A stretch of DNA of 64,000 bases from assembly GCA_022702705.1 (NCBI GenBank), contig CM040430.1, positions 72,181,982 through 72,245,981 on the forward strand, in the 5' to 3' direction. The translations under genes and the position numbers were made by a program. The notes beneath the pieces were generated by a model. The model had not been told where the DNA came from. It saw only the letters and a list, made by a program, of their open reading frames with translations, and ran no database searches. Of the stretch, positions 1 to 12,216 are shown one piece after another; within the stretch, counting starts at the first letter, position 1, and each line of letters begins with the position of its first letter. This stretch comes from Papilionanthe hookeriana x Papilionanthe teres. Lineage: Eukaryota; Streptophyta; Magnoliopsida; Asparagales; Orchidaceae.

Positions 1-1089
1 TTTCTTTATTTTTATTTTGAGGTCTATGATAACATAAATGACCTTAGGGGTTATTTTGGATGGCCTTTGTGGTGATATGGTTTTATTACACATACCAGCG
101 CGGTATTACATGGTTTAAAAAAGCAACCAAAAACATATTAGTTTTCAATCAAATGATTGTTGGGGTTTTTCTGAATGGCCTTTTGGGGTGATATATTTTT
201 GTGACACATTCGAGCACGGTTTTACGTGGTTTAAAGGCAACCAAGACTTATTTTTATTTAGTCATATGATTGGTGAGGTTTTTTTGTATTGACTTTGTGA
301 TGATATGATTATGTAACACATACGAGTTAGGTATTACATGATTTAACCAAGAATTATTTCTTTAAATGGTCAAATATCTTCTTATAGTGCAGATCATTTA
401 TCAGATTATACTTTATTCTCCGAGACCTCACAACTTTAAGAAAATTTAATCGTGTATCATTATTATTATTTTTATTAATGTTACATCTAAGAGTTTGTGC
501 TTTGTGGTGTTGGAATTTCAAAAAAAAGATGAGCTCGAGGTCTTCTAATCATCTAGAGTAATGTACTGCTAATGTGCACTACAGTATTTTATGCTTACTT
601 TGCTACAAAAGCATAGTTATATGAGACAATTTTATAGAAGTCCAAGGAATAGATGAAAGAAATGTGACTTCTTCAATCGGGTGGATCAGTTCAATGATTC
701 CAACTCCGATAGTGATCAGACGTAGATAGTTTCGTTAGAGCAGGGCTTATCCAGTGAAATTAATATACATTTTAAACTCAACATTATAATAATATTAATT
801 ATTATTTTAATAGCTTTATATTTTATTTTGATTATTGTGTTAATCACTGTTTAATAAGGTGTTAGTTTTTATTATGTAATGTTCAAATTGAATCTCTATT
901 TTCATGTATGAAATGTGCAACTATGACTGATTTAGTTATAAATAACAAAATAATACATGGACTCAAAGGTCTTTTATTATAAAAAGGTGTAACAAAGTTG
1001 CTACACAACTGGAGAAAACAAACACATAGCTTTCCCACAAAAGCTTCTACGCAGTAATTGTTGCACAATAGCCTTTTAAATAAGCTGCA
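1..1089. other. AT-rich sequence, no gene seen
   Basis: I see no convincing coding region. Short ORFs here have no recognisable domain. The segment lies directly upstream of an Athila/Tat-like LTR end, so it may be the outer part of that LTR. I could not find a matching stretch upstream of the second LTR copy to prove this. Confidence 0.4.
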
Positions 1090-2080
1090 ACTGCCCCAAA
1101 CATACCCTTGATTTATTTCGAATCGAACACAATAGAATGTTTATAATCAAGGACTTTTGCCTATCATCTAGCCTAGTTGAGTAAATATATTGTCATTACA
1201 ATTTTGCAACATAGATAAGAGACTAAAGGAATCCTAAGAAGCGTTGCGCGTACTGTAATATGATTCTACAACGCTTCTTCTTGCTTAGGCATAGGCTAAA
1301 GGAAACAAGTCTCTAATTGTCAACAATAGTGTGGGTTTCATAGGAAGAACATCGAGAAACCACTTGATAGGTGTCATAAGAGTGTGAACCTCTCAAATCT
1401 GAAAAACTTCACAAAAATATTAATTTATTTTCTTCTTTTTGCATTAGGAATTAGAGCCTACATATCTGTAACTTGATTTTCAAACTAGACTTAACAATTT
1501 AGTAAACTAAAAGTTTGCCTATTAGGAATATTTTAATACTTTTTTGTGGGATCGATAGACAAACTCATTTTCGTTATTAAGTGATCGAAGTGTATCCTTT
1601 CGTAATTGTCCGACATGTCTTGCAGTAATTTCAAGTATCAAGTTTTTGGTGTCGTTACCGAGGAAAGTGATCAAATTTTCTAACTTTAACAGAATTTTAG
1701 TTGAAATACTTAGTTTAAGTTAGAGAATGTTAATATTTATTTTTTTCTACTTTATTTTGTTTCTTGAGTTTATTTTTGAAAATTTCAAAAAAATACATGT
1801 ATATATCAAAATAAAAATAAAATTAAATATTAAAAATGTTCTAAAACTTGGGAATGGAAAACCCTCAGGAAAACTATTTTAGACTTTTTACGATGCATTC
1901 CAATGCATCGATGGCTAGCATTCACATGAGTCTTAAACACCCTAACTTATAAACTATGTTTGATTTCTTCTATTCATATACCTATAACCCCAACTGAACA
2001 ACCTACCTATACTTAAATTGAAATAATAATAACTCTAGTGAAAAAAGCCAGCAGTGGTGGAAACCCCAAGCCAATCCTGT
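1090..2080 (+). repeat. LTR end, primer-binding-like site and leader of a gypsy element, copy 1
   Basis: This block is collinear with 5100-6090 (offset about 4.0 kb) across about 1 kb. Shared landmarks include the stretch around 1325-1375 (AATAGTGTGGGTT, then ATCGAGAAACCACTTGA) and GAATGGAAAACCCTC at about 1852. The LTR appears to end near 1640. It is followed at 1641 by AGTTTTTGGTGTCGTTACCG, which resembles the TGGCGCCGTTGCC-type primer-binding site of Athila/Tat elements. After that comes the AT-rich leader found in this lineage. The two copies differ by many substitutions and indels, so the insertion is old. The outer LTR end could not be fixed. Confidence 0.6.
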
Positions 2081-2099
2081 AAAGTTTGAAAAAACTTGG

Positions 2100-2930
2100 T
2101 TAGTGACTATCTTGATGAGAACTAATATTTGGAAGAATCAGTAATAGACATGGGGAATTAGTTACAAAACCACGTTGCACCCTTAAGAAACCATAGAAAA
2201 TCAAATCAGACAATTAACTAACCTATTAAGCAATGAACCCAAAGGGATGTTATCCAGACACATTGAAGTAATTTCTATAGGAGGTGAGGGGAGCGAGATT
2301 GCATGGTGTGGATATGGTGGCAAGGATAGTTGATAACCATGATTATAAGCTTGACGAATTAGACCCCCGAAGAGCAAGCTGTGTTGGATGACTTATGTTG
2401 GACAATGACTAAGAATCAATTCTTTTCGACGCAACCCTAGAGTTATTAGATAGGGAGTTGAACCTATAGGACCACAATAGGAGAGCCCTCGGAGAAGGAG
2501 TTAGAAGATAGCCATAGACAAGAAAATAACCCTGTAGAGTTAGAGCTTAAGCTTGAAGAATCTAAGAAGAATTCAACAAAAGATTTAGGAAACCTTGATT
2601 TACCTTCTAAGACTCATTTCTTGCAACTATTGAGGACAATACTAATTTATAAAAAAATCAGTTAATTGAGAGAGTTGGATCTAAAAACACCCATATGAAT
2701 TATAATCTAAATTAAACCCCTTACATACCCTCCAGATGACTATTATTGAATTGAGATAAAGTGTTGCAAGAACCTCTTAAATCAGAAGTTATAGTAAAAA
2801 TCGCAGGATAACTGAAAGATTATGCTATTGATCGGGTATTAATGAATTGGACTTTTGATCCTATTGAAAAACTTTTAGGTCAGGCTAAGGACGTTAAACT
2901 AAGTGTTATCTTTAAATGCAACCTAACTGT
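2100..2930 (+). pseudogene. Degraded gag/pol remnant of Athila/Tat-like element
   Basis: No long frame survives. Piecewise reading around 2190-2290 gives the Athila-type gag C-terminal pattern: QL, TNLLSNEPKGMLSRHIEV, then glycine-rich text. This corresponds to the gag segment that precedes the protease in this lineage; the intact-order copy at 49330-49460 in the window has the same pattern. Further fragments to about 2930 are acidic and unclassified. Multiple stops and frame changes show it is dead. Assignment rests on this short pattern and on the flanking LTR/PBS context, so the limits are approximate. Confidence 0.45.
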
Positions 2931-3210
2931 TATCATGTATTTTTAGCATAATCTTAGTTTCTTTGCATTAATTTAAAATTTTGCTTTGAATTCTTTTGAA
3001 TTTGTTTTGAGTCTTTTTAGTGCTTTACTTGTGTAAGTGTTTGTAAGTTTTGCAGGAATACTTAACTAAGGCTATTGGATATTATTACATTTACGTCCGT
3101 CAATTTCCATGTGAAGATCTTTACTCTGCTAAATTGTCTAGGGTCAAACTTTCTATATTACATGTTATGTCGTTTTTCATTCTAGCCATTTTTTCAGTGG
3201 CATGAGATAG

Positions 3211-3226
3211 AAAATAAGTTTGGGTG
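3211..3226 (+). other. Polypurine-tract-like site
   Basis: AAAATAAGTTTGGGTGAG resembles the AAGTTTGGGGGA polypurine tract that precedes the 3' LTR of the Athila element later in the window (58415-58429). It is placed between gag/pol debris and the second LTR copy, as expected for a 3' PPT. Confidence 0.4.
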
Positions 3227-5099
3227 AGTGAGTTATTCATGTATACTTGCCTCAGAGTAATTCCTATACTTGAGCTGTGTATTATAATTTTCCAATAGTA
3301 GCTCTTGGTAGCAATCTTGATAATATAATAAGATTATATAATAACATCACAATGTGAATGCTCAGTACATAAGGATTGGAATTATTGTCATAATAACTGA
3401 GTCTACACTTTAACAACTTCCACCTGAATCCTAAGAAGTCTCGAAGGGATTAAAATGATAAGATTAAAATATTAATAGTTAATGAAAGATAATTTTAAGT
3501 CTTTCAATTTTCAATCTAACTGATTTGAACGAGTCTTAACTTATGTCTTGATTAAAATATGTTGAGGGGTTGCATTAAGAAAATACTAAGTATTATAAAT
3601 CATAGGAGATTAGACATTCATAAACCATAAAAAAAATTGTGCTCAACCAAGTTCTCAAGGGGAATGAAAAACAAAAGGAAAAAAGAGAAATAGTTGTGAA
3701 AGACTAGACTCAAAAGAAAAATTAAAACAAATGGTCAACCTCTTTGAAAAGAAAGTTGAGGTGAGCATAAAAATAGAAAAACAAAACAAATGGATGTGTA
3801 AGCCCTCTCTAATTAATAAAACATAAATTTTTCGTAATAAAACCCATATAATAATATATTCAGGAAAAACGTTAAGTGAGGTTAGGTTGTTTGGTTGGCT
3901 CTTAATTGATTTAAAAATATATGTGGGAAACGAAATATTTCAATCACACTAGATATTCTTGAGGTTTTCTTAGGCTTTGGAAGAGGGGGCATGAAAGAAA
4001 AGGCTAAGGCTATTAGAAATTAATGACAGTCCAACCCTAAAATGAGATTTGCATACCCCTTCTTACATTTATATAATCTAGCTAAAAAATTAGGATGTCT
4101 ACAAGAGAACTGTTAACAACAATTTAGTCATAGTATTGTTATGGGATTACGTAAGGGCAAGTAATAAGGAAGTTTGGAGAAATTGACATCAAGTAAATTT
4201 ATACTTCTTGCATATAATTTTATGTTTTCATGTCATTATTTTATTCTAGGGAAAGGTATTTTATTGTGTTGCATGGCGCAAATGATTAAACCACTTCAGC
4301 ATGAAAAGGAGGCAATTTGGAGAGCCAAAAGAGAAAAAGGAGACCCTAGTTTGGAGCCACCGCACCCAAGTTCAAAAAGGTTGAAAAACACACGCCAGAA
4401 GCATGCGCGCCCGCGGCGCACCCACGTCTACAACAATTTGCATATGTGCCCACGTTTCAGCGCGCATGCGTCACCATCCAGAGAGGCAGTGCGCCCGCGC
4501 ACACCAGTGTTGCACCTGTGCTAGTCTGCGCACTTGTTGCTTCGGTTCTGCGAATTAACAAATTTGGAAGACTTCAATATTGAAATTAGAACCTTAATGA
4601 AGCTCTTAAATATTTAAAAGCTTGTTATTGGCATGATAAAGGCACATTTGGCCTCTGGAGCTTGGCTTCTATGGTTTAGAGACTTTTGGGATTGGTCTCC
4701 AAGGTTTAAAGAATCTTTTCTCCCTAAGATTCACTCAAAGGAATTGTTCTTCCTATTTTTGTTCCTCTTTCGATGTTGATTTCTTGTGAGAGTTGAGAGA
4801 TTGATAGGATAGGTAGAGTAAAATTATATCAGAGGAGATTTATGAAAGTTTGTATTGAATGTAGAGGATCATGATATATTGCAAGAACTGATTGGCTCGG
4901 GTTTTGAGTGTTTTGTTCTAGGTGCACTGTGCTCTTTTTATTCCTATTATAACAAATTTAGTGTTTTCTTATCTCATGTATTGTATTTAACATGTTTTCT
5001 TACTCCTGTGATGTAAGGCATGTGATTTTATTATATATTATCCTATGGATTTGTGCCCAAGATGACCTTTTCATGCATGAATTCAATACGTTGATGTGT
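3227..5099. repeat. Probable second-LTR body, including a GC-rich stretch
   Basis: The region lies between a PPT-like site and the LTR-end copy at 5100-6090, so it is probably the U3/R part of the second LTR. Positions 4380-4540 are GC-rich with repeated GCGC/CCCGCG words, unlike the AT-rich surroundings. A 116-codon ORF at 4174-4524 has no recognisable domain and is not called. Confidence 0.35.
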
Positions 5100-6090
5100 T
5101 AACTTTCTAGTCTTAATCTACTTTGAATCGTACACGATAGAACATTAAAATCACATGCAATCTAGAACTTTTGCCACATCACCTAGAAGAACGGGTAAAT
5201 TGACATATAATAGCCTAATGAATTACATATATTGACATTAGAGTTTTGCAACCGAGATAGAGGACTAGAAGAATTCGGGAAAATATTGCATAGTTAATCC
5301 TCACTCGCATTGCATAAGATAAGGAGAACACGTCCATAGTTGTGAACAATAGTGTGGGTTACACAGAAAAACATCGAGAAACCACTTGACTAGTGTTCTA
5401 GGAGTATATCTTTGATCAGAAAAACTTCAAAAAAACCTTAATTTATTTTCTTCTTTATGCATTGAGATTTAGAACCTTCATATTTGCAACTTGAATTTCA
5501 ATATAGACTTAGCGGTTTAATAAATTAGAACTTCGTGAGTTAAGAAGATTTTGGCACTTTCCTAGTGGGATCAATATACAGACTCGTTTCCGTATATTAC
5601 TTATACTTGCGTCATTGACTGACTTGTCTGCAAAAAATTTGAATAAAATATTTTTACTGTCGTCAGGGAAAGCAGTAAAAAGTTAAATTTAGGAGAATTT
5701 TGGTTGATATACTTAGAGTTTGAGTGTGAAATTTTTATTAATTTTTATTTTTTATTTCTACTTTTATTTTGTTTTTTATATGTTTTTGAAAATTTTGAAA
5801 AATAAAAATAAAAATAATTACCAAAATCAAAATAAAATAAAAATGTTCCAATGCTTAGGAATGGAAAACCCTCTTGAAAACCATTTTAGACCTTTTAGGA
5901 ATATGACAGCCCATTGGTGGCTAGCATTCGCATAAGTCTTGAATGTCCTGACAAAGAAACTAGGTTTTATCACCCTTATTCCCATACAAATAACCCTAGT
6001 TGAACGGTCTACCCAAACTTAAATTGGAATAATAATAAGCTTAGTAAAGAAAGCTAGTATTGAGGCTTAGGAATAAATATTTAAAGGCTC
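5100..6090 (+). repeat. LTR end and leader of a gypsy element, copy 2
   Basis: It is the diverged direct copy of 1090-2080. The primer-binding region near 5650 is more degenerate than in copy 1. The similarity continues past the LTR end into the leader (GAATGGAAAACCCTC at about 5859), so this is not a simple 3' LTR. It is an LTR plus internal sequence, as in tandem LTR-internal-LTR-internal arrays formed by unequal recombination, or a second insertion. Confidence 0.55.
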
Positions 6091-7612
6091 TGGTGAGCTA
6101 CGAAAGCATCAAAATTTAGGCTAAAAGGTCAAGAAACTATATATTAGGCATGTGAAACTTAGGATAGGCTAGTTTGTAGCCACAGCCACGTGCACATGGG
6201 CGCCCATGGCAACATGCTACGCATCAACACACACACACACACACTACAACACACTTACAATAGTGTTAGCATGCTCATGTACATGCATTGGGAAGAGTTT
6301 GAGCACAAAGTTGAGCATCCACACTCATTGGGCTGTGTTCGATGCACATAAGTGCAAGTTTACATGTGTCTTGTGGTGCGTGCAAAGTTGCATACACACT
6401 TGAGTGGAAACACTAGTGTGGTTGGCACAATACTCAATCTTTACAACTATAAATATCCCTTGATGAGGAAGGAAAACCACTCTCTGTTCTCTTTGCAGCT
6501 TCAATATTTTGCTTGAGAGAGGTTTTCTTGAGAGTGGGTTTCCTCTCTCTTACTTGAGAGAGATTTTCTACTATCTTGTATAGACGGCGTAACTCCCCCT
6601 ACATATGCTCCAGTCTTCCTCTATAAAAAGGCTTAATATTGTTCTTGATAGCCATTCATTCAGGCTCCAATACTTTTTCAGCAAGAGTAAGAAATTTCTT
6701 CCATTGATAAAATTGAGAGTGATTTTAATGTTATTCAACAGTGATCATATCTCATATGATATTCTAATGCCCATAATTATAAGTGACTCTTATAAAGATT
6801 ATCAAATGACAAAATTTCATAGGACATTGGAGACTTGTGATGTGAAATTTTCAAAAACTATTGATTATGCATACTTGTTATGTGTAAATAAAATTTATGA
6901 GTGAGAAAAAAACTAACATATTTCCTTCCCTTCTTATATACTAAAGCACATTTTCTTAAAAGGCATGAAACCTATCCTGATTAGGCAGAATTAAATTCCC
7001 TCTTCCAGGCTTTATTGTGCCTCTACCAAGAGCAAAGAGTTGCCCTTCATTTATTGGATGGGTTTGGAGACAATCACCTAAAGTTCATATGATAAGCCTC
7101 AAGTTTTATTATTATTATTATTATTTTATTTTGAAAGAGGTGTTGATCATCCTTATTGAATGAACATTCTTTGGATGTGAACAAAACTCGTAGCTTCAAC
7201 AGTAAGACTTGAGTATTCCCTTAAAAGCGATGTAGATTTTTATCTTTAGATATACAAGAACTTAGCTATTAATGTTGATCTCAATCAAATCAAGAAAGAA
7301 AAGACCTACTGTTGAAAGATATTGATCTTGAATGTCAATGTTGGTAGTAACTAACATCAGCATTGACTTTAATGCCATTGAATTTATTTGAGATTAGATC
7401 TGATTAAAACTAAAAATTTACCATTGTTGTAAACACTAATAAAGAACAAAATATTGAAATAACTTGAAAGAGGTGTTGAGAAAGCTATAGTGGACTTTGA
7501 ATGATATAAAAAATAAAAAATTATAGAGCATGATGATCTCATATAGATTTAATAGATTCATATATAACTCTTGAAATAAAACTTTTATTTCCATAGCACA
7601 TAAATATATATA

Positions 7613-7679
<67 letters not shown>

Positions 7680-8470
7680 CATGAGCTTCAAGATCAAGAC
7701 TTTGAATATAACACTGATAATTGAGGAACATTCGATCTTTATATAAAGGTGTTTTAATTTTTACGAATTTAAACCCCACTCTAAAAAAACTTAGCCATTA
7801 CATGTCTTCAAAATATAATTCTTGTTAGATATCTAATGCACTACAACTGAGATGTTGGCCCCTAGTGAAAACATATTCATTTGAACATCATATAAGGATT
7901 ATGCCCTCTTAGAATTTTAGATGAATATGAGAATTCAACTTTTTAAATAAAAAAACTACAATAAATGTCAACATATATTATTGAGATAAAAAAGACTGTC
8001 TTCTGAGCCTAGTTCCTTTTAAGACTTTAGTGGACTCCTATTTCTTAAGTCTTTATATATAAGTATTCTAAAGCTGAAGTTAAAAATGTTTTTAAATGGA
8101 CTTTTATCTTCTAAAACATATATTTTTTGAAGCTTTTGAATAAGCCTATAGCTTTTGAGACTTAATCCTTACGAGATTTTTGTGTATACTTATATCATTC
8201 AAGACTTATATATTTTGAGATTTTTTAATCTAAATGTAACATCTAAAGCTTTGGCCTTTTGAGATTTTTAATGTACTTATATTCTTTTAGACTTTAAATC
8301 TTCTTAATTTTTTTAATATACATGTATTTTTTGAAATTTTGGAGGTCTACATTGGAGTCTGAAGGCCTTCATTTGAGTAGAACTAAAGATGAATATATAG
8401 AATGTAATTTTAGTTGTAGTAGCTATAGTAGCAGAGTTGTAATTATGCATGATAAAATCATTGAAGTGAA
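6091..8470. other. AT-rich gene-free stretch with LTR-like TATA and microsatellites
   Basis: An (AC)n run occupies 6226-6244. A TATA box (TATAAATA, 6448-6455), followed by pyrimidine-rich sequence with repeated TTGAGAGAG words (6505-6555), looks like the U3/R border of an unidentified LTR. From about 8040 to 8340 there are loose repeats of a TTTTGAGATTTTT-type phrase. That phrase also occurs at 15840-15900, on the far side of the LINE/Harbinger block. No coding region is supported. Confidence 0.4.
7601..7675. repeat. (AT)n microsatellite
   Basis: It is an almost perfect AT dinucleotide run, interrupted once near 7614. Apparent ORFs of repeated Ile-Tyr across it are artefacts of the repeat. 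Confidence 0.95.
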
Positions 8471-8736
8471 CATATCTTAGGTTTATTGTTCAAAGTGATG
8501 GTGATATAAATGAGGATGTTAATAATAGAATTCAAGTTGGTTGAAGTGGAAGAATGCTTCAGGCCTATTGTGTGTTAGAAAATTACTGCTTAAATTGAAA
8601 GGAAAATTTTATAAGATGGTGGTGAGACATGCAATGCTTTATGGCACATAATGTTGACCTTTAAAAGAGAAGCATGAAACAAAGTTAAGTGTTACTGAGA
8701 TATGAATGCTTCGGTGGATGAGTGGACTGACACTTA
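8471..8736 (+). pseudogene. RTE-type LINE, 3' end of reverse-transcriptase ORF, left half
   Basis: Reading in pieces gives the conserved C-terminal region of plant RTE retrotransposon ORFs: a YL..IVQSDGDINEDV stretch, then LKLKGKFYKMVVRHAMLYG (about 8600-8645), then MLRWMSGLTL (about 8706-8733). Several in-frame stops are present. The frame is interrupted at 8736 by the Harbinger element. It resumes at 15455 with RDKIRN and the DRVGVAP motif, so both halves are one older LINE copy. Upstream limits are uncertain. Confidence 0.75.
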
Positions 8737-8757
8737 GTGCCCGTTTGGGGCAGCTTA
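8737..8757. repeat. Left terminal inverted repeat of Harbinger element
   Basis: It begins GTGCCCGTTTGG directly after the TTA duplication. It is followed by a hairpin-prone GC-rich segment (GTGCGGGGGC and its complement GCCCCCGCAC at 8761-8793). Confidence 0.9.
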
Positions 8758-8919
8758 TAAGTGCGGGGGCTTTTTTAAAAACGCCCCCGCACCGTTTGAT
8801 TCGCACTTATCAAGTACGGATCCAAAAACACATTTTTTATTTTACGAAAGAAGCTGCCCGCGAGAATACTCCTGCGGGCCGCGGTTTGGATCGCGTATTT
8901 GGGGGGGTAAAGGGTCGTA

Positions 8920-9125
8920 TTACCCCCGTGACCCTCCTTCACGCATCTTCGCAGAAACCCTCCGCTTCTCTTCGCGGCGCGCGGCATTCACCCTCTGCGA
9001 CGGCATCGTGGGCATCGCGCGGCTTCTCCTCCGGTACTCCTCCTCTTCTTCGTACTCCTCCTCTTCTTTTTCGACATTTTCTCTCGATCGTGTGCTACAC
9101 AGAAACCCTAACCCCTCTTACATGT
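8920..9125 (+). promoter_or_regulatory. Pyrimidine-rich leader of the Harbinger element
   Basis: A CT-rich, locally GC-rich segment ends in AAACCCTAACCCC. It resembles plant 5' untranslated regions and stands out from the AT-rich element body. It lies about 2 kb before the first element gene. An ORF on each strand crosses it, but neither has a recognisable domain. Calling it a leader or promoter is inference from composition and position. Confidence 0.4.
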
Positions 9126-11055
9126 TAGATCGAACAATTGATCTTCAGATAAGAGGCAAAAAAAACCAGAAAAAATAAGCTTTTGATTTGGCTTTCGGGT
9201 TTGTGCTGCTGATTTGTTTTCTAGTTAACCAACTCAGCGTACTTATTTGGGTCTGCTTTTCATTTGATTGTTGAACGTCCTGAGCATGTTTAGGAATCTT
9301 CTCTATAATTTCTCTCTGATACCTTGCAAGGTTCATATCTTCCTCTCAAATGTTATTCCTTCTATGCATTGAACCTATTGTTTTCTACTAGCAGAAAGTT
9401 AGGTTGAATCTTGAAGAATATTATTGCTTTCTGTTTCTTAACCAAAAATATTCACTGTGCTTGATAAAAATTTGCATATGGGCAGGTGAAACACAGATTT
9501 TTCTCTTCAACCTGCTTTCCAGAACCAGTCTGCAGGTAGGTTTGATATATTAGTGGAGCAGAAAATGTATATGATTTTGTCATTCTATTAGGATTATAAC
9601 ATTTGTGTTCAATCTGATCTTTTTTGTTTTAGTTAATGATTAATGCATGTAAATATTGGGATCTAACTTGTGTATGAATATGGCCAAAGTGCTATGTATG
9701 TAAATATGAAAGTTTAGGTGTGAGATATGTAAATTCATAAGAATTGTGTGCAGGTATGTAAATTTATTTTTTTCTTGATCTCTCTTTATTTTGTTGTGCT
9801 GAATTTGAAACGTTTAAGATAGCTAACAAGATTGGGATTCCTCTAGCCGTTTCTCCTTTAACTGCTAAGGGTACTCGATTAACTCAGTTTTATACACAAA
9901 TTAATGTTGATTCTCTTCTTCTTGATACAGTTTTTATGATTGTGACTTCAATTCAATATTTTTTTTCATTCAAGCGTTGTTTAATTTTATATATGCTTGA
10001 AACAAAGAGAAATTTATCCTTTTTTTATCATAAATAAAATTACGGATGTTCTTTTTTCGTAAGAATCTTCTTTATAAATCATTTGAAATAAGGAGATCTT
10101 GGCGGCATGACAAGAAGTCATTGAATTGAAGTCACAAATTCTAGTTGTTGCTGGAGAAAAGCCATAGCTTTTTCACTTAAGACTAAAGATTGATAATAAG
10201 TAAGAAAAGGTTTTTTAATTAGAAGCCGCCAAATATAAATTAGTAGGAGGTTTAATTTTGATATTCACATATTCGGGAAGAAATCCCTTGGTATGCTAGC
10301 GATGAAAAGTCCGGGAAACAGGCAATATCTGTTCAAACTCAAAGCATGCTTAAATTTTGAGCCAATTCATAATTAACAAAAATAGCATAGCCAACCTAAT
10401 ATTCTTTCAGTATGTATTTACTTTATATTTTCAGTATGTAGTTCTGTGAGATAAATAGCCTGCTTAGCAAATTGAGAAAAGTGCATAACCATGGAATTGT
10501 TTAATTTTGAAGGCTGTTTATGCATTTAAAATAACAAGAGGAAAATCCAGAATTTTGTGAACCTCCTTAATTGTCATGTCAATAAAGTTACGAGAAAAAA
10601 AGTGTTTATTACAATAAAAGTGCATTATCAACCTTTGCTCGTCCATGTATATATCTACTATGCATATGTGAACTCAATTGCATGGTTTTGCCACTGATTT
10701 GGCTTTTGGGTTTGTGCTGCTGATTTGTTATTATGAAAACCGCCATATATTCCTTAAGCTTGTCTATCATAACAAGGATGAGAAAAAGTGACAGTAATAG
10801 TAAAGGTGGCATTTGTTTTCTAGTAAAGGTGGCATTTGTTTGCTTGTTTTTATTTTCTCCCTTCCTCGTTTATGAAAAGAAATATTGTGTTTTACCCTAT
10901 TGCTCTATTTCCTGACTCAAAGATACTTACAGTATTCCTTGGTTTTTCTTCATTCATGTTTTAGCATATTGCTCTATTTCTCCAACTTCTTTGGAGCTAG
11001 CTCCTGTTTAAGAAAAGAAATATCGTGTTCTAACATGTTCATGTTACAGTTTGAG
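9126..11055. other. Noncoding 5' part of Harbinger element
   Basis: No gene is supported. A 34-bp phrase (GATTTGGCTTTYGGGTTTGT, continuing GCTGCTGATTTGTT) occurs at about 9184 and again at about 10697. A short AAAGGTGGCATTTGTTT phrase is repeated at about 10802 and 10825. The tract ends in CATGTTACAG before the Myb-like start, an acceptable 3' splice site, so much of it may be 5' UTR intron. Confidence 0.4.
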
Positions 11056-11929
11056 ATGAGTAAAGTAAAAGAGGCTGGAACATCGATCATGTGGGATAGA
11101 GAAGTCACAATTATATTTTGTGATCTCTGTTTGAAGGAGGTGAAATTGGGAAATAGGCCAAGCACCCATTTCAGTAAAGAAGGTTGACAAAATTTAATGA
11201 TTAATTTCAAAGAATTGACTGGAAAGGATTGGGATCGAACGAAACTCAAAAATAAATGGGATCAACTAAAGAAAGATTGGAGAGTTTGGACGGAACTCAA
11301 AATGGGATCAACGGGACTAGGTTAGGACCCACTTAAGCGGACCATTGCTGCACCAAAGGAGTGGTGGGCTGAGAAACTATTGGTAAGTCAAATATATATG
11401 ATGACTTTAGACATTTTTTGATAAAATTGTTATCAATAATAAATAATTATTTGTATTACGAAGCGATCCCGCTAGCAAGAAGTTTAAAACCCGCGGGATT
11501 GATCCGAGTTTTAGAGGAGAAGGCTGGAACGCATGTTCGCGGGGTAGTCGCTACGGGGGCTTATGCATTCACTCCAGAACCATCGGGGGTTTGCGGACCT
11601 CCCGAAGGAAGTAGAAACCATACTGCACGTGCGGTTAGGTGACTCTTCGGAGGGAGGTACTAGCCAAGTTCACCAAGATGTTCGATCCACGGGTGTTTCC
11701 AAACGCCCAAGGGTTGAAAAAAATAAAAAAAGGTGTGGCGTTCCTCAAAGGCTCCATTGAGACACTCGTTGAAAGCTGCAAGGCTAGGACCGCTGCCTTG
11801 ACTGATAACTCAATTGATGAGTGTTTGGAGATCCTAGGTACATATCCCGAAATTGCGACGGATGCAACGGTTTACGAGAAAGTACATGAAGATTGCTACG
11901 AGACCCAGCCACAAGAAAGATTTTCATAA
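11056..11929 (+). pseudogene. Harbinger Myb/SANT-like DNA-binding protein, broken
   Basis: This is the companion protein that helps PIF/Harbinger transposases bind element ends. The first exon (11056-11382) begins after a TTACAG acceptor. It encodes a Myb/SANT-like domain: FCDLCLKEVKLGNRPSTHF, then the tryptophan-rich KNKWDQLKKDW helix and EWWAEKLL. It closes at a GTAAGT donor. Two conserved tryptophan positions are stops (TGA near 11185, TAG near 11323). Exon 2 resumes near 11465 with KKFKTRGIDP, then changes frame by one nucleotide near 11508 before EEKAG and GVVATGAYAFTP. Further frame changes lead to a C-terminal helix-rich part, SIETLVESC through YPEIATD, ending at 11929. The gene cannot make a full protein as it stands. 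Confidence 0.8.
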
Positions 11930-12216
11930 AGATGGAGCCTAAATACCGACTCGAATTTTTACGGAGCTTGCTTAAACAATTGAGTTTTAACGGCATTGTC
12001 ATGTATTCTATTGATTATGTGTCGTTTGTAGTTTTCATTTCGTGGACTCTTTAGTTTTTCCGTATTTTGTTAGAGACTATTTATTTCAGTTGTTATGTAT
12101 TGTCATTAATGCACTCATCATTTTATGCTATCACTCTATCTTCCTAGTATCGTCAAAATTGTATTAACTTCTACTGAACATGTCTATAGAATATTGTGTT
12201 TATTTTTTTTTGTAGA

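Noticed and set aside
6605..6904. 99-codon ORF at 6605-6904
   Set aside because: AT-rich, no domain, no splice or promoter context that I can support.
7585..7779. Minus-strand ORF rich in Tyr-Ile repeats
   Set aside because: Translation of an (AT)n microsatellite; the same applies to the two ORFs at 18294-18577.
8706..9128. 140-codon ORF starting at 8706
   Set aside because: It begins in the LINE remnant and runs across the Harbinger TIR into noncoding leader, so it is a chance fusion; only its first ten residues are real (LINE).
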